Positions 4,846 to 5,201 of a stretch of DNA of 5,201 nt are shown here, in pieces. The notes beneath the pieces were generated by a model. That model was not told where the DNA came from, ran no database searches, and saw only the letters and a list, made by a program, of their open reading frames with translations. Source of the stretch: Clostridia bacterium (GTDB lineage: Bacteria > Bacillota > DSM-521 > Neomoorellales > Neomoorellaceae); the NCBI GenBank assembly GCA_030445875.1, contig JASUSX010000154.1, forward strand, positions 1-5,201, in the 5' to 3' direction. Both the position numbers and the translations under genes were made by a program. Numbering within the stretch: position 1 is the stretch's first letter; each line of letters starts with the position of its first letter.

Positions 4846-5082
4846 CATTTCCACAAGGGCCGTATCCATGCGGGCGGTCTTACCCATTAAAAAATTCACA
4901 TCCATGGTAATAACATCAAGGCGTTCATCTAAATGTTTTTGGAGCTTCTCGATCTGGTCTCCTCTAAGCTCAAAAGCATCGAAAAGGACATTAATTTTGG
5001 GTACGATCTCGTTATCAAGGCGGTTTTCGATTTTTAACTGCCTCTTTTGTAAGTCCCCCAGTTGCTGACTATGTTGATGCAA
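4831..5082 (-). CDS. Coiled-coil protein of unknown function, 5' end apparently lost
   Basis: The protein is 83 residues if started at TTG 5082. It is charged and helical, and rich in heptad-like spacing: HQHSQQLGDLQKRQLKIENR early, then VLFDAFELRGDQIEKLQKHL, ending ALVEMRRAK. There is no signal peptide, membrane helix or catalytic motif. Small Clostridial coiled-coil proteins of this style are common near phage or accessory genes, but I do not recognise a named family. The same frame stays open for 11 more codons upstream (HSEILNQHSEI) as two copies of a 7-residue repeat. It then hits TAG (5116-5118) with no start codon and no SD, so the original N-terminus seems to have been removed. TTG 5082 has no credible SD. 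This may be a pseudogene or be read by coupling to the upstream partial ORF, which ends 17 nt before it. Confidence 0.45.
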   Translation of the reverse strand: MHQHSQQLGDLQKRQLKIENRLDNEIVPKINVLFDAFELRGDQIEKLQKHLDERLDVITMDVNFLMGKTARMDTALVEMRRAK

Positions 5083-5117
5083 AATTTCACTGTGCTGGTT
5101 TAAAATTTCACTGTGCT
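5081..5117. repeat. Tandem repeat with 21-bp period
   Basis: A 16-bp sequence, AAAATTTCACTGTGCT, occurs exactly twice (5081-5096 and 5102-5117), separated by 5 bp, giving a 21-bp period. On the - strand it encodes the heptad HSEILNQ/HSEILHQ in the coiled-coil frame, so it arose as an expanding coiled-coil repeat. In a second frame the right copy encodes the last residues of the upstream partial ORF. Confidence 0.7.
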
Positions 5118-5201
5118 ATAGAGAAACTCTCCTTTTTTCGTCACCAGGAAATTGGTCAGAAAAATAGGTACTATCACAAAAAGACCAACGGCAAGTCCAA
5201 C
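5100..5201 (-). CDS. C-terminal end of a possible membrane protein, cut by the window edge
   Basis: The last 33 codons of an open frame run in from the right edge: VGLAVGLFVIVPIFLTNFLV forms one hydrophobic helix, followed by TKKGEFLYSTVKF and a TAA at 5100-5102. The hydrophobic run followed by lysines fits a membrane segment with a cytoplasmic tail. The final residues STVKF are encoded inside the 16-bp repeat of the neighbouring gene, which suggests the stop was created by a rearrangement. A chance open frame of this length is possible, and no family can be named. Confidence 0.35.
   Translation of the reverse strand, partial: VGLAVGLFVIVPIFLTNFLVTKKGEFLYSTVKF

Noticed and set aside
5081..5117. 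Short CRISPR-like array
   Set aside because: There are only two 16-bp copies with a 5-bp gap, and the period of 21 bp equals one coiled-coil heptad, so it is a coding repeat.
5118..5140. GAGA-AAC-TCTC hairpin followed by CTTTTTT as a rightward terminator
   Set aside because: The stem is only 4 bp and no rightward gene ends nearby.

Overview
The window looks like chromosomal DNA from a fairly GC-rich, motile Firmicute of the Clostridia. A Moorella/Desulfotomaculum-type thermophilic anaerobe is my best guess, inferred from the mix of genes, the purine-rich Shine-Dalgarno sites, the DUF2225 protein and the style of the phosphofructokinase. I cannot name the species from sequence alone.

Left part (1-1057, + strand): a two-gene cassette that looks like a type II toxin-antitoxin module. 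An excisionase/MerR-like helix-turn-helix antitoxin candidate is followed 5 nt later by a PIN-domain (VapC-like) RNase toxin candidate, and a clean intrinsic terminator closes the unit. Just past the terminator lies a short frameshifted remnant of a serine-type D-Ala-D-Ala carboxypeptidase. It retains only the residues after the KTG box plus a C-terminal membrane anchor. The cassette may have replaced or interrupted that gene.

Middle part (1054-2584, - strand): motA and motB, the two stator subunits of the flagellar motor, in a tight operon. The motB stop codon overlaps the stop of the carboxypeptidase remnant. The motA leader has a strong SD sequence placed too far from the AUG, with a perfect 7-bp hairpin in between. 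Folding that hairpin would bring the spacing to the normal range. A sigma-28-like promoter candidate lies further upstream.

Right-middle part (2772-4646, + strand): divergent from motAB, a DUF2225 protein with two CXXC knuckles, then a 360-residue 6-phosphofructokinase of the Gly/Lys ('mixed signature') type. The latter has its own good sigma-A promoter, decorated with GGTAA half-sites.

Right end (4647-5201): a visibly AT-richer, degraded-looking stretch. It holds a 52-codon ORF resembling the C-terminal half of a RelE/YoeB-type toxin, a coiled-coil protein gene on the - strand with a broken 5' end and a tandem 21-bp repeat, and the tail of a possible membrane protein running in from the right edge.

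Functionally, the stator genes and the glycolytic gene are ordinary housekeeping genes. The flanks hold accessory and decayed material. I see no convincing new multi-gene system. The best leads are the motA leader structure, the carboxypeptidase remnant next to the toxin-antitoxin module, the palindromic half-sites at the pfk promoter, and the fragmentary right end.
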